A stretch of DNA of 48,892 nucleotides, taken from contig NZ_JADMWW010000021.1 of NCBI RefSeq assembly GCF_015548375.1, positions 1 to 48,892 on the forward strand, given 5' to 3'. Below the pieces are notes generated by a model. That model was not told the origin of the DNA. It ran no database searches and saw nothing but the letters and a program-made list of their open reading frames with translations. How positions within the stretch are numbered: the first letter of the stretch is position 1; each line of letters starts with the position of its first letter. This document shows positions 28,801 to 37,600 of this stretch, in pieces. Both the position numbers and the translations under genes were made by a program. Source of the DNA: Collinsella aerofaciens. Lineage in GTDB: Bacteria; Actinomycetota; Coriobacteriia; Coriobacteriales; Coriobacteriaceae.

Positions 28801-28960
28801 CACGGTGTTCCACAAGGCATTCGGCTACGGTGAGGTTGTTGACATCGACCGCGAGGGCGGATTCATCGACGTCATCCTCGGCGTGGACAAGCACGGCAAG
28901 CCCAAGCAGCGCAAGTTTATGTTCCCCAACGCCTTCGACCAAGGGTTGCTGGCGCTGTAG
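25796..28960 (+). CDS. GIY-YIG nuclease-SF2 helicase fusion, restriction subunit
   Basis: The 1054-residue protein joins three modules. Residues 10-105 are a T5orf172-like GIY-YIG nuclease: IYAY (16-19), KVGYT (31-35), an Arg after it, and Glu94 in GEWF. Residues about 130-720 are a superfamily 2 motor: KMRFGKT (about 162), DEYH (263-266) and the motif VI-like QTAFRVQSPW (about 550). A Lys/Glu-rich helical segment lies near 695-725. After a Pro/Ala linker (about 880-900) come a small domain and a Tudor/CarD-like strand barrel from about 997 to the end (VGDTVFHKAFGYGEVVDID). It likely translocates on DNA and cuts unmodified sites. The start overlaps M2 by 8 nt. No other nuclease subunit is nearby. 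Confidence 0.82.
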   Translation: MSNTFFPQRPGVRPSIYAYRDKNPDHAEFLKVGYTEIDVEKRVAQQFPVIQPGEGKPYEIVFAESSMRTDGSSFMDHAVHKRLEAKGFENVGGEWFRCTPDDVRSAWLEVRDRTSYERERTEDFAMRPEQIAAVNKTEAYFRMCEQPGNRNIPKFLWNAKMRFGKTFATYQLARRMNMKRVLVLTFKPAVEDAWREDLESHIDFEGWQFVARDVRSYDECDPSRPIVCFGSFQDFLGVDRNSGAIKPRNEWVHLEQWDLVAFDEYHFGAWRDSAKGLFASQDEDKAVEAEEKEADEASKGNNIDETWLPIQADRYLYLSGTPFRALTSGEFIEDQIFNWTYSDEQQAKQGWAQSHPFTQNPYEALPRMVLMTYKVPDAITKVARQGEFDEFDLNVFFSAVGEGENAQFKYKDYVQKWLDLIRGALAETTTDELKMGAQKPVLPFSHADLLANLTHTLWFLPNVASCYAMANLLAERQNVFYHDYKVLVAAGTKAGIGLAAVEPVRHAMGNPLATKTITLSCGKLTTGVTIRPWTGVFMLRNLKTPETYFQTAFRVQSPWTAKDEDGHTQVIKQECYVFDFALDRALAMVSDYSCQLSVDEPNPEKKVADFIKFLPVLAYDGSAMREVDAADILDIAMAGTSATLLARRWESALLVNVDNDTLRRLLENVEAMEALSNIEGFRSLNDDIETIINKSEHVKKAKKEGGELTKKEKKELSEEEKEFKTKRKQIQEKLIKFATRIPVFMYLTDYREQSLKEVITQLEPGLFKKVTGLSVKDFELLVSLGVFRDSVMNDAVYKFRRYEDASLSYTGIEKHSYDARVGLFDTSLTMADFEEMARQETLLDETGRMVRGTSTVEHVDPPKPGAVTRMWEKKEAGAARTDGTTPAPVAGTANATAPTAAQTTPAKRDWIVNAIEAQGLKFVDLRETSEGNLWVIGGGELDNVMKQLAKRGASFEFTFRGNKATVGNPGWRISGYPEETEEPATAAPAPTDAQLAALEVGDTVFHKAFGYGEVVDIDREGGFIDVILGVDKHGKPKQRKFMFPNAFDQGLLAL

Positions 28961-29079
28961 GACAATTAGCCATTAGCGCCCCGCATCTTTGGCAGAACCG
29001 CAATGTGACGCAATTCTGCAACAGGGCTTGCCGTGCTTAGGGCTCGTTGCCGGCCGCCCCGGGACATACCCTCTTCTTC

Positions 29080-30333
29080 CTATCTTTTTCGATATTTGGT
29101 CGAGCGGCCGCTACCTGTTCGTTGCACAACGCCCTTTGCCTCAAGAGATTGAAGGGTTCGAAGAACAACGCCCTTGCTCAGGCCGGACAATTGCTCAATT
29201 TGAGCACGCGGAAGAACGAGGGCAGTTCCCAAAGCATCAGCAACCTGCTGCTCCTCCATAGTCAACCGCACCATCTCGGCAACGGGAAGCGTTACGGAAA
29301 TCGCATCTTCCCGCACGTCAAACTGCGGTTTTGCGGGCTTTCCCTCGTAACAGCTTTTTATTCGAGCGATCCCGGTTCCAAGCTGCTCGATATACCCCAA
29401 CCTCAAGAATACGTACGCGAGCAACGGATTGCGCGGCCGCGAGATCATCCCGTTAAGGTAGCTGTCCACGCTCAGAGTTTCTGGCAGGCCACCCGGCGAC
29501 GTCACAACGACCCGATCCGGATGCATGGCAACAGTGATCCTCGCGCGATCGTCCCACTGGCGGTGCACCACGGCATTGGCAAGAGCTTCGCGCAAAGCAT
29601 CGGCGGGTATCGTTTCCACACGCCCGCGCTTCCCATGCTCAATACGGTCGAGAGAGTAGAATCGGTCGAGCATCTCCAGAGTCTCGTCAACCTGGCGCAG
29701 AACCGAAACCCCGCTCATATCGTGGCGCTCATGGATATCGTTGATGGTGTCTCCAAACCGAACAACGTCAACCCCTGGGAAACTATTCACGTCGGCGAGC
29801 AGCGCCGCAGCATTTGAATACACCCCATCATGTGACATCAATCCAAAAGACTTGAGTGAATCATCGGACATTTTTTCAATCCCCAGGACAGAGGACGCCT
29901 TCTTCCCTAGGTATGAAAACGTGAGACTTTGTTCCGGGGATGCAATCTCATCAAAATCCAAATTGCTGCCCGCAAGAATCAGCCGTTGCATTTCGAGCCG
30001 ATCGACCGGAAGGGTGGCCGTGTCACTTCTACGGTACGCAACCCTCTTGAAGCAGTAAGGTTTGCTCGGACCTTCCTCAACAGAAAGCGTGATGACACCT
30101 GTAGTCATATCAGGTTCAATAGAATACGTGGGCAGGGGCTCGATGGAATCGTTCACCATGTTCTCAACATCAAGGCAGGCCTGGTTGACGTCACTGATTC
30201 CCACGACATCGCCTTCATCGGAGATGCCAAACAAGATGCGGCCGCCTCCGTGATTTGCATAGGCGCTCACCGTCTTGAGAAATGACCTCGTTACAGATTC
30301 TTTGTATTCAAGGTTGCGAGACTCGCGTTCCAT
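29080..30333 (-). CDS. AlbA_2/Schlafen-type ATP-binding regulator with C-terminal winged helix
   Basis: The 417-residue protein begins with an AlbA_2 (Schlafen-like) domain (NLEYKES; YANHGGGRILFGISDEGDVVG). A GHKL/HATPase_c_4 region follows (REALANAVVHRQW, near 250-340) and a short winged helix (about 375-417: RAQIEQLSGLSKGVVLRTLQSLEAKG). Such proteins are usually called RecG-like or divergent AAA_4 putative regulators. AAGGAG lies 5 nt before the ATG. Three palindromes upstream suggest it controls its own gene. It is convergent with the restriction gene. Role in defence is possible but not shown. Confidence 0.85.
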   Translation of the reverse strand: MERESRNLEYKESVTRSFLKTVSAYANHGGGRILFGISDEGDVVGISDVNQACLDVENMVNDSIEPLPTYSIEPDMTTGVITLSVEEGPSKPYCFKRVAYRRSDTATLPVDRLEMQRLILAGSNLDFDEIASPEQSLTFSYLGKKASSVLGIEKMSDDSLKSFGLMSHDGVYSNAAALLADVNSFPGVDVVRFGDTINDIHERHDMSGVSVLRQVDETLEMLDRFYSLDRIEHGKRGRVETIPADALREALANAVVHRQWDDRARITVAMHPDRVVVTSPGGLPETLSVDSYLNGMISRPRNPLLAYVFLRLGYIEQLGTGIARIKSCYEGKPAKPQFDVREDAISVTLPVAEMVRLTMEEQQVADALGTALVLPRAQIEQLSGLSKGVVLRTLQSLEAKGVVQRTGSGRSTKYRKR

Positions 30334-30360
30334 AACTCTCCTTCCGTTTCATTCATTGTA

Positions 30361-30445
30361 AGACGAAAGAGTTTTCGTCTCAACTTTGATGAAACGAAAG
30401 ATGCTTTCGTTTCATATACTGTGAAACGCAACTATTTTCGTTTCA
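30361..30445. promoter_or_regulatory. Array of three in-phase palindromic operators
   Basis: Three inverted repeats built on ACGAAA/TTTCGT lie upstream of the AlbA_2 gene. P1: AGACGAAA/TTTCGTCT, 30361-30380. P2: ATGAAACGAAAG/CTTTCGTTTCAT, 30389-30415. P3: TGAAACG/CGTTTCA, 30422-30445. Their centres (30370.5, 30402, 30433.5) are exactly 31.5 bp apart, three helical turns. A further half-site (GAAACG) overlaps the gene's leader near 30345. Confidence 0.75.
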
Positions 30446-30654
30446 GGATGAACGGGACGATAGCGATGCACCCCGGCACACCCCGCTTTTCCGAAAGTGT
30501 CCCCGAATGGCTGTTGAAGAGGCATGTTTTGCATAGAGTTGAATTTGCCGAGCGACTTACCAGCACAAACGGGGCGTTACCAATCAGGGCGTGTATAAAC
30601 CTACCTCCGGCAATCGCGGTGCTCATTGACCAACTTCACATTGCGTTCGAATCG

Positions 30655-30882
30655 TCACTCGACCTCTTCGTAATACCTGAGCAGATTCGAGAGAGTCTCG
30701 CGCGATGTCGACACGCCCCTGCTCTTGAACTCGTTTGAGACCTTGTTGACCGAAAGCTCGCGTGCAGACGAGGAGATGCACCGGGTCAAGAAGCTCGCGG
30801 CCACCCGTGGCGCCCGCAGGTTGTAGCGCTCCACCACGTCCAACGCGACCGTCCTGCACAAGCGAATTGACCGGCATGCCAT
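30655..30882 (-). pseudogene. Remnant of a DUF4143-type AAA ATPase
   Basis: The 75-residue frame reads like the internal helical part of DUF4143 ATPases (VVERYNLRAP, LSVNKVSNEFKSRGVSTSRETLSNLLRYYEE): the segment that follows the AAA domain. Both the ATPase core before it and the nuclease-like end after it are missing, and there is no ribosome binding site. The rest of 30446-30654 and 30883-30948 holds nothing I recognise. Confidence 0.5.
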
Positions 30883-30948
30883 CTCCGATTCTTAGCTGCC
30901 CCGGCCGACAATTGAACAAGCCAATTGCGCTATCAACTGGAGCAGCTA

Positions 30949-30977
30949 AAAAAGCCCCGTCCCAAATGAGCTACTTT
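30949..30977 (-). repeat. Dispersed 29-nt repeat, copy 2
   Basis: Reading on the minus strand it begins AAAGTAGCT and ends GGCTTTTT; two of 29 positions differ from the copy at 22870-22898. It directly follows the addA stop, where a terminator would be expected, and its T-run fits that use, though no strong stem is present. Confidence 0.55.
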
Positions 30978-30981
30978 TGAG

Positions 30982-33900
30982 TTAGAGGTTGTAAGTGACT
31001 ACCTGGGGCTCGGGGGGCTCTACGAAGATTGCGGGGTCGGGCTGTTCCACGCGGACGAACTTGACCGTCACGGTCTCAAAGCCCGCCTTGTGCAGAACGT
31101 CCGAATAGACACGCGCCTGCAGGGCATGCTTCTCTTGCAGCTGCGCAGGCGTCTCGTCCGGTGTGCCGCCCGTCTTGTAGTCGATGACCAGCGCGCGTGA
31201 CGAATCCGCCGGGTTCGTCGCCAAAGCGTCGATGGCGCCTTCGGCATAGGCACCGTAGCGAGCGATGTCCTCGTCCTCGCAGCCCAGTGAAAAGAACGGC
31301 ACCTCGGCGCGAACGCACGGCCACGCGAGCAAGTCGGCACGAACGGCCGACTTGAGCCAGCGGTCCAGGGCAACGTCAAAGCGCTCACGCTGCTCCGGCG
31401 TCAGGCACCACAGGCGCGCCAGCGCATCGGCACGCTCAGCGGGCAGCGCATCGGCACCCATCTCGATCAGCCACTGGCAGGCGGCGTGGAACGCCGAGCC
31501 CAGCGCCATGGGGTTGCCGGCGGGCTCAACGACGGCCACGTCCGCATCGGCCATCTCCGAGCCATCCGACTCTGCATCATCGCCAGCCTCGTCCATGGGC
31601 ACGTGCGCCTCGGCGGCACGGTCCTCGGACTCGGCATGCAGCGCCGCGGCAATTGACGAGTAGCTGTACGAATCGCGCTCCGGATACGGGCAGGTGCCCA
31701 TGCGCACGCCCACCGCCTGGGGATACACGAGCTCAAACGCATCGGGCTCGGGGTCGGCAGGACCGGGAACGGCGGCGCGGGCATCTGCACCGGCACCCTC
31801 CGGCTCCGCATCGCCGCGGACAAGCCTGCCCTCGGCATCCAGCGAAGCGTTGGCCTCAAACGCCTGCTCGCCAAAGGTAAAGTCCGCGAGCGAAATGAGC
31901 TCGTAGTCGCCCGGCTGGGAGTTGTCGAACACCAGGCGGTCGGCATCGAGCTGCGGCATATCCAGAGCGTCGGTCGGCAAAATACGGCGCAGCACGTCGT
32001 AGGTCAGATCGGTCTCGACATCGAAGGTCGGCGCCGTCACCTTGCCGCGGCTCACGCCGGCGTCCATCGCCAAGATCACCAGCTCGCGCGCACGCGTCAT
32101 GGCGACATAGAGCAGACGAGCCCGTTCCTCAAGCGAAAGCTGCAGGTCGTCGTTGCGCAGGCGGGCAAATGCCTCGGCGGGAGAGCCCGTCGCGCATACG
32201 TCCTCCATAAGCTCTGGCGGCAACCACAGCGACGTGCCCTTGCCCTTAAACGCGTGTTCAAACTGCTTTTTGACGTCATCGCCCTTCACGAAGGCCCCAT
32301 CGGCAAGCTTAACGCCATCGAAGCGCGCCGGCAGCGCCACGACTTGCGCCCCACCGTCGACGCGGCCCATCTGCGCCGCACCGGACGATTTGCGCACGCC
32401 AAAACACTCGGCAACCGCCACGACCGGATATTCCAGGCCCTTGGACGCATGCACGGTCATGATGCGTACCGCGCCGTCACCCTCCTCGTTGAGGGCACCC
32501 GGGGCCTCCTTGCCCGCCAAGAAGCGGTCGAAGGCCAGCGCGATGGAACGCGGCGAGTTGCCGAACTCGGTCTCTGCCTCGGCCACGGCGTCGAGCGCCT
32601 TGAGCACGTTGGCGGCAATGGCCTTCCCCTCGGGGCCGCGCTGCGCCAGACGCACGAACCAGCCGGAGGCATTGACCACGTCGCGCGCGATGGGAGCGAA
32701 CGAATCACGCCCCACGCGACGCAGTGCGTAGCGCAGCACCTCGCGGGCGCGCGTTACGAGCGGCAAGCCCTGCAAGCCCGGCACATCGGAATCGCTCATG
32801 ATGCCCGCATCGATGTTGCGACGCGACGTCTCGCCCGTCTGCTCGTCGAGCTTGGTCGCCAGCGCCAGGAACTCCTGGGCGCCGAGTGCAAACATCGGCG
32901 AGGCCAACAGCGGCATAAGACCCTGCGCCGTATCGGCCGGATTGGCAAGTGCGCACACCAGGGCACGCACCGTCTGTACCTCGGCTGCCTGGGCAAAGAC
33001 CGAGCCGCCTGCGATCACGCAGTCGAGCCCTTGGTCGCGGAAGGCCTGCGCATAGACATCGGCGTTGGTCATGCGGCCCAGCAGCAGGACCATGCTGCCC
33101 TGAGGCTGCCCCGCTTTGACGAGCGCTTGGAACCGCTCCGCAATCGCACGAGCTTTCGCCTGCGTTCGCTCCTGCATGCTGCCACCGGCAACGAAGACCG
33201 CTTGGCGGCGCGAAGCCTTCGCCTTGAGCTTGTCCTCGCGATCGTCACTCGGCTCAAGATCCAAGAACCCCTGCATCAAACCACCGGTATCGCCGTCAAA
33301 GACGCGCGCTACGTAGCGCAGCACCTCGTCGTGACTGCGGAAGTTGCGTACAAGCTTAACGAGCTCGCCGGCGGGGGCATCGGATGCGACAGCCGTCTCG
33401 GGCGCAGCAGAGGAGCCCACCTTGCGCTCTTGGCGACGGAACACCTCAACCTCGGCGCCACGGAAGCGGTAGATCGACTGCTGCGCATCGCCCACGGTGC
33501 ACAGCGCGCGCTCCCCCGCGCCCGTCAGGTAACGGATCAAATCGACCTGCATCTGATCGGTATCCTGGAACTCATCGATCATGACCATCTTAAAGCGGCC
33601 CTCGTAGGCGGCTCGGATGGCAGGATAATCGCGCAGCGCCTCGTATGCCATGCGCAACAGATCGTTATTGTCGAGTGCGGACTGGTCAGCCTTGAGCGCA
33701 CGGTATTCCGCCTCTACGGCACGGGCAAGCCCCGTCAGCGCATCAAGTGCCGGGCCACCGCAAGCCAGCACAATATTGACGAACGTGTCGGCAGCCTCTG
33801 CCTTGAGCAGCTCGACATTCTCTTTTGGGAACATCTTACTCGCGCGCGGCATACTGCACGCCATCATAAGCCGCGCCACATCTGCCATGGTCTTGCTGCT

Positions 33901-34614
33901 CGCCTCGAACGCGTCGATGGCCTCGAGCGCCACCTGCGCCTTTTCGGTCGCCGCCTTGCTCGCGCCGAGCGCCGCGCGATAGGCGTCTGCCAGGGCCGAG
34001 GTATCGGCACAGCCACGAACCACGCACACGTCGTCCATGCCGCCCGGCAGCTGGCTCGACAGCTCCAATAGGTTGCGCACCAGACCTTTGATGGTGGTGC
34101 CGCTGCCAAAGGGACCGCCCTCACCCGCCATGGGATACCAGGCATAGAGTGCTTTGAGCGAAGCCGCGAGCTCGGGAGCGGCATCGGGCGCTGTCGCGCG
34201 GCCCAGCACATGCTCGACAGCCTGATCCATAAGCTCATCGGTATCGGTAAGCACCGTGAACTCGGGATCGATGCCCAGCTCCAACGCATGCGCGCGCAGG
34301 ATACGCGAGCACATGCCGTGGATGGTCGAGATCCAAGCGTCGTCGACCGTCAGAGCCTCTTCGTCCATACCCTCTTCGATAAGCGCGCGGCGCACGCGGT
34401 CGCGAATCTCGGCCGCGGCGTCTTTGGTAAAGGTAATGGCGAGCACCTGGTCCAGATGCTCGACAAACGGACCGGATTCGGGCGAGAGTGCGTAGACGAT
34501 GCGGCGCGTAAGGGTAAAGGTCTTGCCCGAGCCGGCACCCGCCGAGACAAATAGCGGGCGGTCGAGCGTTTTGACGACTTGCAGCTGTTGCGGCATCAAA
34601 GTCGAAAGATCCAT
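30982..34614 (-). CDS. addA: ATP-dependent helicase/nuclease subunit A (AddA)
   Basis: AddA is the helicase-nuclease partner of AddB, which processes double-strand ends for recombination. The 1210-residue protein shows Walker A SAGAGSGKT (24-32), UvrD-type motifs DEFQDTDQMQ, TVGDAQQSIYRFRGA and LYVAMTRA, and at the C-terminus the PD-(D/E)XK site LVIDYKTGG. Its ATG lies 3 nt after the addB stop, so the two form an operon. Confidence 0.93.
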   Translation of the reverse strand: MDLSTLMPQQLQVVKTLDRPLFVSAGAGSGKTFTLTRRIVYALSPESGPFVEHLDQVLAITFTKDAAAEIRDRVRRALIEEGMDEEALTVDDAWISTIHGMCSRILRAHALELGIDPEFTVLTDTDELMDQAVEHVLGRATAPDAAPELAASLKALYAWYPMAGEGGPFGSGTTIKGLVRNLLELSSQLPGGMDDVCVVRGCADTSALADAYRAALGASKAATEKAQVALEAIDAFEASSKTMADVARLMMACSMPRASKMFPKENVELLKAEAADTFVNIVLACGGPALDALTGLARAVEAEYRALKADQSALDNNDLLRMAYEALRDYPAIRAAYEGRFKMVMIDEFQDTDQMQVDLIRYLTGAGERALCTVGDAQQSIYRFRGAEVEVFRRQERKVGSSAAPETAVASDAPAGELVKLVRNFRSHDEVLRYVARVFDGDTGGLMQGFLDLEPSDDREDKLKAKASRRQAVFVAGGSMQERTQAKARAIAERFQALVKAGQPQGSMVLLLGRMTNADVYAQAFRDQGLDCVIAGGSVFAQAAEVQTVRALVCALANPADTAQGLMPLLASPMFALGAQEFLALATKLDEQTGETSRRNIDAGIMSDSDVPGLQGLPLVTRAREVLRYALRRVGRDSFAPIARDVVNASGWFVRLAQRGPEGKAIAANVLKALDAVAEAETEFGNSPRSIALAFDRFLAGKEAPGALNEEGDGAVRIMTVHASKGLEYPVVAVAECFGVRKSSGAAQMGRVDGGAQVVALPARFDGVKLADGAFVKGDDVKKQFEHAFKGKGTSLWLPPELMEDVCATGSPAEAFARLRNDDLQLSLEERARLLYVAMTRARELVILAMDAGVSRGKVTAPTFDVETDLTYDVLRRILPTDALDMPQLDADRLVFDNSQPGDYELISLADFTFGEQAFEANASLDAEGRLVRGDAEPEGAGADARAAVPGPADPEPDAFELVYPQAVGVRMGTCPYPERDSYSYSSIAAALHAESEDRAAEAHVPMDEAGDDAESDGSEMADADVAVVEPAGNPMALGSAFHAACQWLIEMGADALPAERADALARLWCLTPEQRERFDVALDRWLKSAVRADLLAWPCVRAEVPFFSLGCEDEDIARYGAYAEGAIDALATNPADSSRALVIDYKTGGTPDETPAQLQEKHALQARVYSDVLHKAGFETVTVKFVRVEQPDPAIFVEPPEPQVVTYNL

Positions 34615-34617
34615 GGT

Positions 34618-37600
34618 CTACACGCCCCTCCTTACAAACGTTCCTTCGTGGTTATACGAGCAGCGCGCATGCGCGGCTTGCGCCGATGTCGGATCGACCG
34701 CCGTCACGACGCCCGCCTCGAGTTCGCGCAGCCGCTCGGCAATGCCGGTCTCCACGCGATCGAGCAGCACATCGAAGTCCATGTTGCCGCCCTCGCCCGG
34801 GAAGCCCTTCTTAAGGCCCGGAATGCGACCGTCGCCGCGCTCCTGCTCCAACAGCTCGGCGCTCGCGGCACCGCGCAGCGCGGGCTTGCCGCCCTTGGTC
34901 GAAAAATAGAGCGCAGCGCGGGTATCTAGGCCCAGCGCCCGACGCATGGCTTGGGCGTAGATGAGTGTCTGGGTATGGGGCGGCAGCCAGCGCGGGTCGT
35001 CGGCGGGCACCGCACCCGTCTTCTCGTCGAACACCGTGGGGTCGGCAAGCTTATACTCCTCGACGCCCGAGCGATGTTTGTAGTCGATCACCACGGCACG
35101 GTTCTCGGCATCCACGTCCACGCGGTCGATGCGCCCGCCAAGCGGCCAACCGGCATACTCGACCTTGAGCTCGTTGAAGGTGAACTCCAGGTAGCGCGGG
35201 GCAAAGGGGGCAAGTGCCTCGGACTCGTAGGCAAGCACACCCTCCAGCTGCGGCAAGATCTCGGCCACCTGGCGCTCCTCCACCGGGGAGAGCGGCACTA
35301 GCGGGCCCTCCGTGCCGCGCTTGCCAGCGTGCTCGGCCAACGTCTCGTCAAAGACCTCGTGCAGCAGCTCCTGTGCACGCGGCAGATTCTCGGGCGTCAC
35401 GCGCTCCATGCCTTCTTGGGGCAGACGGGCATGCAGATGCTCCAGCACGTCGTGGACATAGTTGCCCTTCTCCATGTTGCCAAAGCCCGCGTCGATCGAC
35501 TGGGGCTTGACGCGATACGACACGAACCAGCACAGTGGACAGGTAGAATAGGCCTCGATCTGCGAGGCGGACGTCAGACGCGGCACGAGCGGCGCGTTCT
35601 CGCCCTCGCCATCGCGACGGCGCAGAACCAGATACGGAATGGCTTCATCGCTCAGGTGCTGAGGGGCTTCGCAGGTCACGCGCTCGCGCTTGAGGCCTTC
35701 ACCTGCCGCGGGATCAAAGTCGGCGATGATATCGCCCTCGCCCACGCACGTGGGCTTGGCAGCGCCAGCGGCCTCGGCATGTGCCCGCAGCTCGGTCCAT
35801 ACGGCTGCCGGGTAGCACTCTCGCGCCTGGCGATCGTGTGTCACGCGGGCAAGCGCGACCGGACCGCTCGTCGCCTGCATTGCACGGCCAAAGCGCACGC
35901 GCAGCAGGGCGGCGGGCTCCAAAGACACGCCGTCGCGGCGCAGCTCGGTCGTCAACGTGGCAAGCGGGCCCTCTTCGTGCGAAAGCGGATAGCTGTCCAG
36001 GTCGACATCGGCAAACAGCACGGCATCGTAGCCGCCAGGACGCAAAACCGACGCATCGGCAAGCGACACTAAGCGCACTTGCGCCCGTGGCGTGCGATCG
36101 ACCTCGTAGGTCTCGTAATCGTAAGCGGTGCTGCGCTTGTCCACCTTAGTTCGAACGCCGTCGAGAACCGGCACGGTCGCGGCCTGCGACACGTCGAGCG
36201 CGCGAGCATCGTTCATAAGGATGTCGATGGCATGGCGCAGCAAAGCCGTCTCTGCCTGACGACGGGCCTGGCCGTCAAGACCGCCTAGAGCGCGATCGGG
36301 CAGCTCCTCTGCAACGGCGAGCATGGCCTTGAGCGCCGTCACGGGTTTGTCGCGCCACAGCGCCTGAAACACGTCCGAGACCACGCACGGCACATTCTTA
36401 AACCAGTTATCGTCGCTGGCGGCCTTGCGGGCGCCCCTCACCTGGCCCTGCACGCTCTGCAGCAGGCTCTTGACGCCCGCAGCGGTCTTGCTGCGCGACA
36501 GGCGCATGTTCTTGTCGAAGCCGCGGGCGCTCGCGGCGTCGGCACCCGAAAGCGGACTGTAGATCCAGTCGGTAAGCTCCGGCGCGGGCCACCACTCGGT
36601 CTTTGACGCCATGCCCTCATCGGCGGCCTTCATGCGCTCGATCAGGCCGGCAAGCGCCGCAAACTGCCTGCCCGCGATGGACTGGGAAAACGCCGTGAAC
36701 TCAGTTGTCTCGGCAGCGATATGACGAGCCGCCAGACGAGAGGCGAGCTCACCGAACAGCTGGGGTGCCCGGGCAGAAACGGCAAGCACGCGCACGGGGT
36801 CGGCAGAGGCGCCGTCGACCTCGGAACCCCGGCACGTTTTTACCAGATCATCAATTGCGTCCGCATAAGCATGAGCACGGGCATGGGGGCCAGCGACCTC
36901 AATAAAGGCAGGCTGAGCGGCGGTCCCGCAAGCGGCATCAGACGCGCCGACATCCTCCCCTAGCGGCGCGATCTCAAACAACACATCGCGGGCATCAAAT
37001 GCCGCGGCAAGCTCCTCGCGCATCGCCGCCTGTTCGCGGGCAAGCAGCACGACGACCTCTCCCCCATTGTTCGCCACGGCAGACAGCAGCTCGAGCAGAC
37101 CGTGCGTAAACGACGTGATACCGCGCACGCATACGGCGCGAGTGCACGCCGGCAGGCTATCGGCCAGGACACTGGTCATAATGTCAGCTGCCTCGCAGGG
37201 CTCAACCATATCTCGACGGTCCAAACCGCCCGCGTAGGCGCGCAAAAGCTCAAACACACGAGCCTCGGCATCGCTTTTTGGCTCAGGCTGGCAGTTGTCG
37301 CCACGGCATCGTTCGGCACCCGTCCCCGCAACGCCCGGCAACACGTCGCGGGCCATGCGCGCGAGCATGCGCACTGTGCCCTGACTGCGCGAAAGCGGCT
37401 GCAGGTCGGCATCGTCGAGACGCGTGACCATGTCCGAGAACAGCATCTGGCGCTGCAGGTTATCCACAAAGCTGCGGCCATCGCCCATAAGCTCCCACAG
37501 CGAGCGGAGCCACGATGTGGGCGTCTTGTAATCGATACCCAGTGAAACCCCGGCTTCTGCCGCATCATGACGGCACAAGTCGAGCTCGGCAAACGAGGGC

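Noticed and set aside
29150-29175. GGGTTCGAAG as a tRNA T-loop
   Set aside because: It lies within the coding region of the AlbA_2 gene and no clover-leaf arms fit around it.
30421-30738. 105-codon frame on the plus strand starting inside the palindrome array
   Set aside because: It starts with GTG within operator P3, has no ribosome binding site, no family resemblance, and overlaps the better-supported DUF4143 remnant.
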